Source: Thalassococcus sp. S3
GTDB taxonomy: Bacteria; Pseudomonadota; Alphaproteobacteria; Rhodobacterales; Rhodobacteraceae
NCBI RefSeq assembly: GCF_004216475.1
Contig: NZ_CP022303.1
Location: 4,461,001-4,525,000 of the forward strand
Reading direction: 5' to 3'
DNA: 64,000 bases
This document shows, piece after piece, positions 1-8,769 of this stretch. Under the pieces are notes generated by a model, which did no database searches, was not told the DNA's origin, and worked only from the letters and a program-made list of their open reading frames with translations. Numbering within the stretch: position 1 is the stretch's first letter; each line of letters opens with the position of its first letter. Position numbers and translations under genes: made by a program.

Positions 1-516
1 CGAGAGCACGGGCTCAGCACAGGGTGGAGCGATGCATTTAGCGTGATGGGGTCGCCATCCTTCGTTCCGATGCTGGTGCTCGGCTTCTATCTTGCGATGC
101 TCTTCGTGTTCTGGATGCTCACGGCTTACGCCCTCTATATTCTAACCCTTGGACCTGAACCTCCCATCTCGGCGCTGTCGCTCTTGCGGGACGTCTTCAC
201 GACGTCCGAGGGCTGGGTGATGCTGGTTGCGGGCCTCGGCATCGGCTTTGTTTTCGCGGTCGCCGTACTTGCTATCAGCATTGTATCCTTTCCCCTGCTC
301 ATCGACCGGCATGTCGGCATTCCGAAAGCTGTCGGCACCTCCATCCGGCTGGCTCAGCAAAATCCACGGGCTGTGGCGGCATGGGGCGCTGTGGTTGTGG
401 TGCTTCTTGGACTGGGGATCGGCACGCTCTTTATGGGGCTGATCTTTGTGCTGCCGGTTCTGGGACATGCGACATGGCACCTCTACAGGCGGGCCGTCGT
501 CCCGACATCACCATAA
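1..516 (+). CDS. DUF2189 family membrane protein, 5'-truncated
   Basis: The frame is open from the first base of the window, so the first GTG (position 43) is probably internal and the gene starts upstream. The visible 171 codons hold about four hydrophobic segments: one at roughly codons 18-45, a pair around codons 75-100, and one near codons 130-160, followed by a short basic tail. The layout and the start of the visible part (GWSDAF, then a membrane segment) fit the DUF2189 integral membrane family common in Rhodobacterales. Its function is unknown. It converges on the dctM gene, with 53 bp between the two stops and no clear terminator. Confidence 0.65.
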   Translation, partial: REHGLSTGWSDAFSVMGSPSFVPMLVLGFYLAMLFVFWMLTAYALYILTLGPEPPISALSLLRDVFTTSEGWVMLVAGLGIGFVFAVAVLAISIVSFPLLIDRHVGIPKAVGTSIRLAQQNPRAVAAWGAVVVVLLGLGIGTLFMGLIFVLPVLGHATWHLYRRAVVPTSP

Positions 517-569
517 GGCCGACAGCGCGGCCAGATCACCGACGCCGATGAGGACTTGCCCCGGCCACC

Positions 570-1886
570 CTAGTTCGGGAGCAGGAACAGCGTGATCGCC
601 GGGAACATTACCAGAATAATCACCCGAATGATGTCAGAGCCCACAAAGAACAGCACCGCCTTGTAGGTCTCGATCATCTTCGTGGTGCGATCCATCGCAT
701 TGATGATGAAGAGGTTCATGCCGACGGGGGGCGTGATCAGACCGACCTCCACCACGATCAGAACCAGAATACCGAACCAGATCGCCACATGTTCGGCACT
801 CATCCCGAAATCCAGGGCGCTGATGACCGGGAAGAAGATCGGCACGGTCAGCAGGATCATCGACAGACTGTCCATCAGGCAGCCGAAGAGAAGGTAGAAG
901 ACAAGGATCAGGCTGAGCACCATCCAGGGGCTGAACCCTTGGGAGACCACGTAATTCGACAGCTCCTGCGGCACCTGAGTGAGCGCGAGAAAGCCGTTGT
1001 AAAAGGCCGCGCCCAGAACGATGAAAAAGATCATCGCGGTGGAGCGGGCTGTGACCGTGAAGCTTTCGATCAGCGTGCTGCGCGTCAGGCCGCCGTTAAA
1101 AAGCGCGATCAGCCCGGTGCCCAGGGCACCGACGGCCGCGCCCTCGGTGGGGGTGAACCAGCCGCCATAGATGCCGCCCACCACAAGGCCAAAGACCAGA
1201 AGCACTGGCCAGACCTTGAGCAGTGCCTTGAACCGATCACCCATCGGAACGGGCGGCTTGGTGCCCGCAGAATCGGGGTAGAGACGGACATAGATCGAGA
1301 TGGCGATGACATAGCCAATGGCGGCGAGGATGCCGGGGATAAAGGCAGCGAGGAACAGCTTGGCGATGTTCTGCTCGGTCAGGATCGCGTAGATCACCAA
1401 CACGACCGAGGGCGGGATCAGGATGCCCAGCGTTCCGCCAGCCGCAAGCGTCGCCGTCGAAAAGCCGCCTGCATACCCGTATTGCCGCAGTTCCGGCAAG
1501 GCGACACGGCCCATCGTTGCCGCCGTCGCAAGCGACGAGCCGCAGATCGCCCCGAAACCCGCGCAGGCCCCGATGGACGCCATGGCGACACCGCCCTTGC
1601 GGTGGCCCAGAAACCCTTCGGCGGCCTTGAACAAGGCCTGAGACATGCCGCCAAGGGTGGCAAAATGGCCCATCAAAAGGAACATCGGCACGATGGACAG
1701 CGAATAGCTTGAGAAGGTCGTATAGGTTTCGTTTTTCAGGCGGGCGAGCGGCACGATGGTGCCATCGGTCACAAAGACCAGACCGACGAGCCCGACAAGA
1801 AACATGGCCAGCCCGATGGGTACCCGAAGGAAGATAAGCGCCATAAGGGCGGGAAACGACGCGATCCCGATTTCAAGATTGGTCAA
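570..1886 (-). CDS. dctM: TRAP transporter large permease (DctM)
   Basis: This is the large membrane subunit of a tripartite ATP-independent periplasmic transporter, which moves an organic acid inward using an ion gradient. The protein of 438 residues is almost entirely hydrophobic with about 12 membrane segments. It carries DctM features such as a GLVGLVFV-type first helix and the glycine-rich MASIGACAGFGAICGSS stretch. I chose the TTG at 1886 because its first bases overlap the dctQ stop as TTGA, a coupling typical of dctQM pairs. An in-frame upstream extension to 2015 would run inside dctQ and is not needed. It is the last gene of dctP-dctQ-dctM. The substrate is unknown, but the operon sits directly behind gentisate-pathway genes on the same strand. 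Confidence 0.9.
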   Translation of the reverse strand: MTNLEIGIASFPALMALIFLRVPIGLAMFLVGLVGLVFVTDGTIVPLARLKNETYTTFSSYSLSIVPMFLLMGHFATLGGMSQALFKAAEGFLGHRKGGVAMASIGACAGFGAICGSSLATAATMGRVALPELRQYGYAGGFSTATLAAGGTLGILIPPSVVLVIYAILTEQNIAKLFLAAFIPGILAAIGYVIAISIYVRLYPDSAGTKPPVPMGDRFKALLKVWPVLLVFGLVVGGIYGGWFTPTEGAAVGALGTGLIALFNGGLTRSTLIESFTVTARSTAMIFFIVLGAAFYNGFLALTQVPQELSNYVVSQGFSPWMVLSLILVFYLLFGCLMDSLSMILLTVPIFFPVISALDFGMSAEHVAIWFGILVLIVVEVGLITPPVGMNLFIINAMDRTTKMIETYKAVLFFVGSDIIRVIILVMFPAITLFLLPN

Positions 1887-2467
1887 TGTTCCGCTCCGGC
1901 ACCTTCGGGAAGGATCTGACGGCCCGAAACAAGTTCCACTAGGCGCATCACCGCAAGATACGTGCCCACGATGGCTGACACGACCGCACCAACAAGGCTG
2001 GCCGCATAGGCCCACCAGATCGGGAATTGGATAAGGAACGTGGTCTCCCCATACCGCATCTTAGACTGCATCCCGTCATAAAGCTGCACCGCGATCAGGA
2101 TCAGCACGGCGGCAAAGACCACCTCGATCACCACGCGCCAGATACGGTCGAACCAGCGGGGCAACTGGTTGGCGAAGATATCGACGGCGGCATGGCCCAT
2201 CGTGATCTGGCAAAGCGGGATAAAGGCGAAGATGGCAAAGGCCACACCCGCCTCGACCAGCTCGAAATCGCCATTGATCGGCCCGACGCCCATATTCAGC
2301 GCCCATTGCGAGAAACCGGGCGCGATGCCCTCCATAAAGTCGCTGTGAAAAACGCCGTTCAGGCTTCGCCCGAGGATCGACAGACAGGTCAAAAGGATCA
2401 GCGCTGTCAATACGATCCCGCCCAGAACCGCCATGACCCTGGCCAGTCCCATCATGAAGCTGTGCAT
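1883..2467 (-). CDS. dctQ: TRAP transporter small permease (DctQ)
   Basis: This is the small four-helix membrane subunit of the TRAP transporter. It is 194 residues long from an ATG that has AAGGGG about 7 nt upstream. An upstream in-frame start would add nine polar residues without a good ribosome site. Hydrophobic segments lie near residues 8-30, 65-85, 105-130 and 150-175. The middle loop carries the usual QITMGHAAVDIF type of motif. The gene overlaps dctM by 4 bp and follows dctP by about 75 bp, so one transcript is likely. Confidence 0.88.
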   Translation of the reverse strand: MHSFMMGLARVMAVLGGIVLTALILLTCLSILGRSLNGVFHSDFMEGIAPGFSQWALNMGVGPINGDFELVEAGVAFAIFAFIPLCQITMGHAAVDIFANQLPRWFDRIWRVVIEVVFAAVLILIAVQLYDGMQSKMRYGETTFLIQFPIWWAYAASLVGAVVSAIVGTYLAVMRLVELVSGRQILPEGAGAEH

Positions 2468-2543
2468 GCTCACCCCTTGCCGCTCACGCCTCAAAGAAAC
2501 GGAGCCGCGCCAGCAGCGCGGCTCCGCAATTCCAAGTTCCGGA

Positions 2544-3578
2544 TTACTCGGTGTACTTGTCGATCAGCATCCGGGCCTCGTCGATCAATGCCTGACCGTC
2601 GATGCCCTTGCCCTCCATGTCCGCGACCCATTCGTCGTAGATCGGCTGGGACGCTTCGCGCCAGACAGCGGTCTGCGCTTCATCCAGCGTGATGATGTTG
2701 TTGCCACGCTCCACGGCAGCCGCGCGGGCCGGACCATCGGCATCGGCTTGGGTGCCACCGGCGAAGACGGAGAATTCAAGACCCGAATTGTCGTCAATCA
2801 CCTGCTTGAGGTCATCCGGCAGGCTTTCGTACTTCGCCTTGTTCATCGCCAGAACGAAAGTCAGCACGTAAAGTGCGTTGCCGGTGAATTCGGTATGGTT
2901 GCCCACCAGTTCCGGCACCTTGAGTGCGGCGGTCACCTCCCACGGGATGGTCGTGCCGTCGATCACACCCTTGGAGAGCCCCTCCGGCACCGCAGGTACG
3001 GGCATCCCCACCGGCGTCGCGCCCAGCTTGGTCAGCAGGGAGTTGACCGACCGGGAGCCGCCCCGGATTTTCATCCCCTGCAGATCCTCGGGTGTCGCCA
3101 CGGGACGGCTGGAATGGATCAGGCCCGGCCCGTGCACCCATGTGCCCAGGATATGGACATCCTGAAACTCGGTATCCTTCATGTGCTTCTCGAACATCTC
3201 CCAATAGGCGCGCGAAGCAGCCCGGGCGTTCGTCATCATGAAGGGCAGTTCAAAGACTTCGGTGCTGGGGAAGCGGCCCGGCGTATAGCCGACCACGGTC
3301 CAGACGATATCGGCCACGCCGTCGATGGCCTGGTCCATCAGTTCCGGCGGGCGCCCGCCCAGCTGCATGGACGGAAAGCGGTCGATCTTGATCCGGCCTT
3401 CGGAGGCCTCTTCGACATTGTCCGCCCAGACGTCCAGAACCAGCTTGGGCACGTTGGCCTGTGCCGGCAGGAACTGATGCAGTTTCAGGGTAACTTCCTG
3501 TGCGACGCCTTGCGTGGCGCCGAATGCGAGCATGGCGGCCCCACCCAGAACTCCCAGCATAGTCCTACGATTGGTCAT
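2544..3578 (-). CDS. dctP: TRAP transporter solute-binding protein (DctP)
   Basis: This 344-residue periplasmic binding protein of the DctP family captures a carboxylate and delivers it to DctQM. The N-terminus (MTNRRTMLGVLGG, then a hydrophobic run ending AQ at about residue 27) is an export signal with a twin-arginine look. The mature part opens with VTLKLHQFLP and contains the conserved arginine region around GMKIRGGSRSVNSLL, where TRAP proteins bind the substrate carboxylate. The ribosome site GGGAGGA precedes the ATG. The gene starts its own unit: a 90-bp gap with a strong inverted repeat separates it from the hydroxylase gene upstream. The substrate may be an aromatic or other organic acid related to the gentisate genes; this is inference from position. 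Confidence 0.88.
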   Translation of the reverse strand: MTNRRTMLGVLGGAAMLAFGATQGVAQEVTLKLHQFLPAQANVPKLVLDVWADNVEEASEGRIKIDRFPSMQLGGRPPELMDQAIDGVADIVWTVVGYTPGRFPSTEVFELPFMMTNARAASRAYWEMFEKHMKDTEFQDVHILGTWVHGPGLIHSSRPVATPEDLQGMKIRGGSRSVNSLLTKLGATPVGMPVPAVPEGLSKGVIDGTTIPWEVTAALKVPELVGNHTEFTGNALYVLTFVLAMNKAKYESLPDDLKQVIDDNSGLEFSVFAGGTQADADGPARAAAVERGNNIITLDEAQTAVWREASQPIYDEWVADMEGKGIDGQALIDEARMLIDKYTE

Positions 3579-3607
3579 ACGATTCCTCCCTGACGACCCT
3601 ATTTTTA

Positions 3608-3650
3608 GGCATTATTGTGCTGCAGTTTGCATATATTGCACAATAATGCC
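3608..3650 (-). promoter_or_regulatory. 13-bp perfect inverted repeat before dctP
   Basis: GGCATTATTGTGC (3608-3620) and its exact complement GCACAATAATGCC (3638-3650) flank a 17-bp AT-rich spacer about 30 bp upstream of the dctP start. The arms are too far apart and the sequence too AT-rich for a good terminator, so an operator for a dimeric repressor such as a GntR- or IclR-type protein is the better reading. No such regulator is encoded beside it. Confidence 0.5.
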
Positions 3651-3668
3651 AAAACTTTTTTCAACCGC

Positions 3669-4874
3669 TCAGTCGGTTTTTCTTGTGCCGGAAGAGACAG
3701 CCCCTTCCAACCCTGTACTCCCATAAAGCCAGTCTATCGCGTCGTACCAATCCCCTGGATCTTTGGCCCCCATCACGGCATTTCGCAACGCAGCGTGGGC
3801 ACCGTCCGGGTGATAGACATGCTCCCCAATAAGGCGAGACTGCAACTGAACCCGTGCTGTGCGCAAGCGGCGTTTTTCCTGATAGGTGTTCAACGCGGTT
3901 GTAATGTCATCCGCCTGGCTCACCTCATGGGCGAGGCACACGGCATCCTCCATTGCCATGCAGGCGCCTTGGGCAAGGTATTGCATCATCGGATGCGCCG
4001 CATCGCCTAAAAGGGCAACGCGCTGATCAACCCAGCCCATCACCGGATCGCGGTCGCACAGGACCCAAAGCTTCCAGTCCCGTCCCCGATCGATGATCTG
4101 GCGCGCCTTTGGGCTGACATGCTCGAACCCCTTGCGCACCTCGTCATGGCTCACCGGCTTGCCAGCAACGGGCTCGGGCGCATCATTGTGATAGGTCACG
4201 ACAAGGTTGAAGGTTTCCCCGCCGCTGAGCGGGTAGTGCACGATATGGCATTTCGGCCCGGCCCAGAGCGTGGCCGCGTTCCAGCGCAGATCCTCGGGCA
4301 TATCCGCCGTCGGGATGACCGAGCGATAGGTGGTGTGCCCTGACACACGCGGCGCGCCGTCGCCCACAAGCCGGGTACGGATATTGGACCAGAGGCCATC
4401 GGCCCCGATCAACGCATCGCCCGTGACCCGAGTTCCGTCTTGCAGGATGGCGGTGGCAGAGGCTGCGTCCTGTTCATAGCCCGCCACCCCCGCGTCGGTG
4501 CGCAACGACACCAGCGGATGGGCCTCGCAGGCGCGCAGAAACACCCCGTGCAACTCGCCGCGATGTACGACCGCGTAAGGATTGCCGAACCGTGCACGAA
4601 AGCCATCGCCCAAAGGGATGCGGGTGATCTCCTGTCCGCTCAGGGCATCCATCAGGCGCAGGCTGTCGATATAAACCGCCATCTCCCGCGCCGCGTCCCC
4701 GACACCGAGCGTATCGAAGGCATGAAAGGCATTAGGGCCAAGCTGGATACCCGCGCCGATCTCGCCCAAGGCGGGGGCTTTTTCCAGAACGGTCGAGGCG
4801 ACACCCTTCTGCGCCAGCCCGATGGCCGCCGCAAGGCCGCCGATCCCGCCGCCCGCGATCACCACATGCGTCAT
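3669..4874 (-). CDS. FAD-dependent aromatic hydroxylase (3-hydroxybenzoate 6-hydroxylase or salicylate hydroxylase type)
   Basis: This is a 401-residue single-component flavoprotein monooxygenase. The FAD-binding GGGIGG lies at residues 8-13, the DG motif (GADG) at 157-160 and the GD motif (GDAAHPMMQYLAQG) at 290-303, so all three family fingerprints are present. Such enzymes use NAD(P)H and O2 to hydroxylate an aromatic acid. Because the next genes upstream in the same transcript are a gentisate dioxygenase and an FAH-family hydrolase, formation of gentisate from 3-hydroxybenzoate (6-hydroxylation) is the most economical role. Salicylate 5-hydroxylation or 1-hydroxylation cannot be excluded from sequence. 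Only 3 nt separate it from the hydrolase gene. Confidence 0.82.
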   Translation of the reverse strand: MTHVVIAGGGIGGLAAAIGLAQKGVASTVLEKAPALGEIGAGIQLGPNAFHAFDTLGVGDAAREMAVYIDSLRLMDALSGQEITRIPLGDGFRARFGNPYAVVHRGELHGVFLRACEAHPLVSLRTDAGVAGYEQDAASATAILQDGTRVTGDALIGADGLWSNIRTRLVGDGAPRVSGHTTYRSVIPTADMPEDLRWNAATLWAGPKCHIVHYPLSGGETFNLVVTYHNDAPEPVAGKPVSHDEVRKGFEHVSPKARQIIDRGRDWKLWVLCDRDPVMGWVDQRVALLGDAAHPMMQYLAQGACMAMEDAVCLAHEVSQADDITTALNTYQEKRRLRTARVQLQSRLIGEHVYHPDGAHAALRNAVMGAKDPGDWYDAIDWLYGSTGLEGAVSSGTRKTD

Positions 4875-4877
4875 CGC

Positions 4878-5576
4878 CTATTCAGCCTGCGTGATGTCCA
4901 GCGCGATGGGCGCCAGCCCGTCCACGCCGCCCATGATCTTGTCCCCCGCTACGACCGGACCAACGCCAGCCGGCGTTCCGGTCATGATCAGGTCGCCGGG
5001 ACGCAGGTGGTAGAAGCCCGACAGATGCACGATGATTTCGTCGACCTTCCAGATGAGCTCGTTCAGCGTGGCGTCCTGCCGGATCTCTCCATTCACCTCC
5101 AGATGGATGCGCTGGGGCCCGATCTCTCCCATCTCCGCCGCCCTGGTCAGGGGCGCGAACACGGCAGACCCTTCGACATCCTTGCCCAGATCCCAAGGTC
5201 TTTGCTTCTCGCGTGAGGCGATCTGCAGGTCGCGGCGCGTCATGTCGAGCCCGCAGCCATAGGCGTAGATCGCGCTCCGCGCGGCGGCGGCATCCGCCCG
5301 GAACACCGGCGCGCCGATGGCCATGACCAGTTCCATCTCGTGATGGTAATTCTCCGTCCCCGGCGGGTAGGGCAGGCTCGCTCCGGTCAAAACGGCATTC
5401 GCAGGGGACTTGGTGAAATAAAACGGCGCCTCCCGATCAACCTCGAACCCCATCTCGGCAGCATGGGCGGCATAGTTGCGGCCCACGCAAAAGATGCGGC
5501 CAATCGGGTATTCGGCGGTCTCTCCCGCAACCGGAATGGTCACGGGCTGGGGCAGATCGAACAGTGGGGCAATCAC
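4878..5576 (-). CDS. Fumarylacetoacetate hydrolase family protein, likely fumarylpyruvate or maleylpyruvate hydrolase
   Basis: This 232-residue FAH-fold hydrolase cleaves the C-C bond of the ring-opened gentisate product to give pyruvate and fumarate or maleate. The divalent-metal ligands are visible as E80 and E82 in HHEMEL and D111 in GLDMTRRD. The family signature MTGTPAGVGP is near residue 195. The start is a GTG that overlaps the gentisate dioxygenase stop by 4 bp (GTGA), so translation is coupled. Length and motifs match fumarylpyruvate hydrolases of the NagK type. No maleylpyruvate isomerase is found in the window, so direct hydrolysis of maleylpyruvate is possible. Confidence 0.85.
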   Translation of the reverse strand: MIAPLFDLPQPVTIPVAGETAEYPIGRIFCVGRNYAAHAAEMGFEVDREAPFYFTKSPANAVLTGASLPYPPGTENYHHEMELVMAIGAPVFRADAAAARSAIYAYGCGLDMTRRDLQIASREKQRPWDLGKDVEGSAVFAPLTRAAEMGEIGPQRIHLEVNGEIRQDATLNELIWKVDEIIVHLSGFYHLRPGDLIMTGTPAGVGPVVAGDKIMGGVDGLAPIALDITQAE

Positions 5577-6607
5577 TTCGCGCGTTCCTCGTAATAACCA
5601 AGTTTGTCTTGCAGCGGGCGGTCGTGGATGCGCACCAGAAACGCCTCTTCGCCGGCTTCATGGCTGATATCGGCAAAGACCGGCGCGGTGAACGTGTCTT
5701 TCGGTCCCCACGTGATCGCCTCACCATTCACGCGGCTCACCCCACTGCCTTTGACCACATGAAACGCGGCCGAGGCGGAGCGGAGAGGCGGCGACACCAC
5801 CTGACCGGCCTTCAGCATCATCGCGGTAAAGCCCATCGTGGGCAGCACATCCTCCCCGGTCTCCGGGTTCACATAGTCCAGCTCCGCCAAGGGTCCCTCG
5901 CCATATTCCGCCATCTCCCGCAGCGCCGCTTCGGTCCGCGCCCAGGGATAGCGCATCATCGGATAGCGCCGCGCGCGGGCAGTGCTTCGAGACGGGGCGA
6001 GGCCGGAGGCGAGGTATTCCACATCGCTCGCATCGGGTCGGTTGCGCTGCGCCTGCAACTCGCCTTCGATAGCGTAAGACCCTTCGAGGTAAACAAACAG
6101 CGGCAGGTCGAGCGCGTCGAGCCAGATCACCGGCTCGCTCCCCTCGTGGCCGTGGTCGTGCCATTCGCCTCCGGGTGTGAGCACCAGATCGCCGGGCAGC
6201 ATGGGCAGTTTCTCTCCGTCCACGACGGTAAAGCCGCCTTCGCCCTCGACCACGATGCGCACCGCCGAAGGTGTGTGCTTGTGTGCGGGCGCGCTTTCTC
6301 CGGGCAGCAGCAATTGCAGCCCCAGATAGATCGAGGAAGTGGCCTGCATCGCCCCCGTGCCCCGGCCCGGATCCGAGAGGACCAGCACACGGCGTTCGGC
6401 CTTTTCGACCGGCGTCAACTCCCCTGCGCGCAGCAGCAGGGGGCGAACAGCGTCAAAGGACCAATGCCCGGCCTTCGTCTGCGGGTTCGGCGCGCCATGC
6501 GGCAGCACATTGCGCATCATCGGCCAGAGCGGCGCGACGCCTGCCTTAGCCATGCCGTCGCGATAATCCTGCGGCAGTTCTTCCAATGTGCCAAGCTGTT
6601 CCGACAT
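5573..6607 (-). CDS. Gentisate 1,2-dioxygenase
   Basis: This is a 344-residue bicupin ring-cleavage dioxygenase. It opens gentisate (2,5-dihydroxybenzoate) with O2 and Fe(II) to maleylpyruvate in the cytoplasm. The N-terminal cupin carries the likely iron ligands H109 and H111 (APAHKHTPSA), followed by the conserved RIVVEGEGGFTVVDG strand. A second histidine group (H150, H152, H154 in EWHDHGHEG) closes the site. The C-terminal cupin is degenerate, as usual in this family. The start is chosen at the ATG behind AGGAGGAGG; a longer in-frame version to 6658 lacks a ribosome site. It heads the three-gene catabolic unit, with an inverted repeat just upstream. Confidence 0.9.
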   Translation of the reverse strand: MSEQLGTLEELPQDYRDGMAKAGVAPLWPMMRNVLPHGAPNPQTKAGHWSFDAVRPLLLRAGELTPVEKAERRVLVLSDPGRGTGAMQATSSIYLGLQLLLPGESAPAHKHTPSAVRIVVEGEGGFTVVDGEKLPMLPGDLVLTPGGEWHDHGHEGSEPVIWLDALDLPLFVYLEGSYAIEGELQAQRNRPDASDVEYLASGLAPSRSTARARRYPMMRYPWARTEAALREMAEYGEGPLAELDYVNPETGEDVLPTMGFTAMMLKAGQVVSPPLRSASAAFHVVKGSGVSRVNGEAITWGPKDTFTAPVFADISHEAGEEAFLVRIHDRPLQDKLGYYEERAK

Positions 6608-6635
6608 CGGCGATCCTCCTCCTGACAAAGCAATA

Positions 6636-6664
6636 GGTTGCACACTTATAGTAAGCATGCAACC
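6636..6664 (-). promoter_or_regulatory. Inverted repeat upstream of the gentisate genes
   Basis: GGTTGCA (6636-6642) and TGCAACC (6658-6664) flank 15 bp of AT-rich DNA, 28 bp upstream of the gentisate dioxygenase start and before the end of tctA. Position and symmetry suggest an operator, and thus an internal promoter separating the catabolic genes from the tctCBA transporter genes. Confidence 0.4.
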
Positions 6665-6694
6665 AAACTCACTACTCTGAGGACCGTCTCGCCT

Positions 6695-8212
6695 TTATTC
6701 CCCGTCCGCAACACCTTCCTGCCTCAGCCGTGCCCGGCGCGCGCGGTAGCTGGGCAGGATCACCAGCAGCACTGCGATCGCCAGCAGAGCAAGTGTCATC
6801 GGTCGGTCAACGATAAAGCTGGCCCCGTCGTAAAGCTGCATGGACCGGCTGAAATTGTCCTCCAGCATCGACCCGAGGATGAACCCGATCAGCAGCGGCG
6901 CCAGAGGATAGTCCGCGAACCGCAGGATCGTGGCACAGATGCCAAGACCCACGAGGAACAGAAGCTCGGTCGCGTTGTTCTGCCCGATATAGGCGCCCAT
7001 CAGGGTGAAGAAGAGGATGAACGGGATCAGGTAGTTGCGCGGCACCGCCAGCACCTTGGCGATGTAGGGGATCAGCGGCAGGTTCAGGATCAAAAGGATC
7101 ACGTTGCCCAGATACATCGAGATGATGACGGCCCAGAAGATCTCTGGCTCATCGACCATCAGGCGCGGGCCGGGGCTGACATTCAGCGCAATGAGCGCCC
7201 CCAGCAGGATCGCGGTGGTGCCAGAGCCGGGAATGCCCAGCGTCAGAAGCGGCACGAACGACCCGGTACTGGCAGCGTTGTTCGCCGCTTCGGGTGCGGC
7301 AAGGCCCTTGACGCTGCCCTTGCCGAACTGCTCCTGCTCTTTCTTGGGCGCGATGTTGCGTTCGACCGCGTAGCCAAGGAAGGACGCAATCGTCGCCCCC
7401 GCGCCGGGTAGAACGCCGATCAGGAAGCCCTGCACCGATTGCCGGCCCACGACAGGCGCGATCTGGCGCGCCTCGTCTTTTGTAATCCGCAGGTTCTTGA
7501 TGTCCCCACCCCCGCCTTCGGTTTTCGAGCGGGAGGGATCGAGAACAAGATACAAAGCCTCCGGCAAGGCAAACATCGCCATGGCCAGCGTGATGAAGCC
7601 GAACCCGGATTGCAGGTCCATGATCCCCATCGTGAACCGTGGCATATTGAACAAAGCCCCTTCACCAACGGTGGCCATCATCAGCCCCAGGATCGTCATC
7701 AGCAGCGCCTTGGCCACCTGCCCGGTGCCCGCAAAAGCCGCGATGGCCGAAAGGCCCACGACCATCAGCGCGAAATACTCCGCCGAGTGGAAGAGCAGGG
7801 CCACCGTGGCCAGCGCGGGCGCAAAGATCATCAGAAGGATCGCGCCCACCGTGCCGCCGGTAAAACTGGCGATGGCCGCAACGGTCAGCGCCTTCCCGGC
7901 CTTGCCTTGCCGGGCGAGCGGGTAACCGTCGAAACTGGTCGCCACGGTCGAGGCCACGCCCGGAGCGTTGATCAGGATCGACGAGGTCGAGCCGCCGAAA
8001 ATCGCCCCGTAGTAGACGCCCGCCAGCAGGATCAGCGCGGCGGACGGATCACCGATGGAGATCGCCACGGGGATCATGATGGCGATGATGCTCATCGGGC
8101 CGAGGCCCGGCAGCATGCCGATGAAGGTGCCGATCAGGCAGCCGCCGATGACCATCAAGATATTTGTGAGCGAAAAGGCCGTTGAGAGGCCGATCATGAT
8201 GCCTTCAAGCAT
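6695..8212 (-). CDS. tctA: Tripartite tricarboxylate transporter large permease (TctA)
   Basis: This is the large membrane subunit of a TTT-family secondary transporter, 505 residues with about 11-12 hydrophobic segments. The family signature GTFIGMLPGLGPMS lies near residues 28-42. A related GFLIGVLPGAGATI copy near residue 255 reflects the internal duplication of the fold. It acts with TctB and the periplasmic TctC and lies 3 bp downstream of tctB. TTT systems carry citrate, aromatic acids such as terephthalate, and other carboxylates. With gentisate genes next to it, an aromatic acid is a fair guess but not shown by sequence. Confidence 0.92.
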   Translation of the reverse strand: MLEGIMIGLSTAFSLTNILMVIGGCLIGTFIGMLPGLGPMSIIAIMIPVAISIGDPSAALILLAGVYYGAIFGGSTSSILINAPGVASTVATSFDGYPLARQGKAGKALTVAAIASFTGGTVGAILLMIFAPALATVALLFHSAEYFALMVVGLSAIAAFAGTGQVAKALLMTILGLMMATVGEGALFNMPRFTMGIMDLQSGFGFITLAMAMFALPEALYLVLDPSRSKTEGGGGDIKNLRITKDEARQIAPVVGRQSVQGFLIGVLPGAGATIASFLGYAVERNIAPKKEQEQFGKGSVKGLAAPEAANNAASTGSFVPLLTLGIPGSGTTAILLGALIALNVSPGPRLMVDEPEIFWAVIISMYLGNVILLILNLPLIPYIAKVLAVPRNYLIPFILFFTLMGAYIGQNNATELLFLVGLGICATILRFADYPLAPLLIGFILGSMLEDNFSRSMQLYDGASFIVDRPMTLALLAIAVLLVILPSYRARRARLRQEGVADGE

Positions 8213-8215
8213 GCC

Positions 8216-8704
8216 TCAGACCCCCAAGAAAAACGGCCAGGGACGCAGGAAGATGCCCAGCACCTCCTGCACCAGATACCAGACGGACCCCGCGGCGACG
8301 GCGGCAATCGGGATCAGGATGTGCAACTTGCGCTCTCCAAGAACCATCGCGCTGATCGTCAGGAAAAGCACGGTCGAGGCGAGAAAGCCAAGCGGTCTCA
8401 GCAACAGTGCGTAGGCCACCATCATGCCCAGCAGGATCACCGCCTGGCCCAGCTTGTAATCCGTCAAACGGCGGTAATTGATATCGCCATCCTTGATCTC
8501 GCCCGAGCTTTTCTCGAACCCCAACAGGATGATCAGCGACAGGACAATCGCGAACACCGAAAGCACCTTGGGAAAGGTCGATGGCCAGATCGGATTGCGC
8601 CGCATGAACGGGGCCAGTGTGGCATCCATCGTGAAAAAGGCTGCATAGCCGTAAGCGAGCGCGATCATCAGAATGATCAGCGCGATCCAGCGATCGAGCG
8701 CCAT
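8216..8704 (-). CDS. tctB: Tripartite tricarboxylate transporter small permease (TctB)
   Basis: This is the small four-helix subunit of the TTT transporter, 162 residues. Hydrophobic segments lie near residues 8-25, 45-62, 90-112 and 120-150, with a charged loop between the second and third. A PF07331-type opening (a helix, then a FMRRNPIWPSTFPK region) is visible. It lies between tctC (65 bp upstream) and tctA (3 bp downstream). It probably stabilises the large permease in the inner membrane. Confidence 0.88.
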   Translation of the reverse strand: MALDRWIALIILMIALAYGYAAFFTMDATLAPFMRRNPIWPSTFPKVLSVFAIVLSLIILLGFEKSSGEIKDGDINYRRLTDYKLGQAVILLGMMVAYALLLRPLGFLASTVLFLTISAMVLGERKLHILIPIAAVAAGSVWYLVQEVLGIFLRPWPFFLGV

Positions 8705-8769
8705 CGCCTGTCCCCCTTTATGTTGGTGCGCACCCCGGCGCGGAACGCCGGGGCCGGAGTGGTGGGTTC

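Noticed and set aside
789..1712. Long open frame antisense to dctM
   Set aside because: It is the high-GC shadow of a clear TRAP permease gene, with biased composition and no motif.
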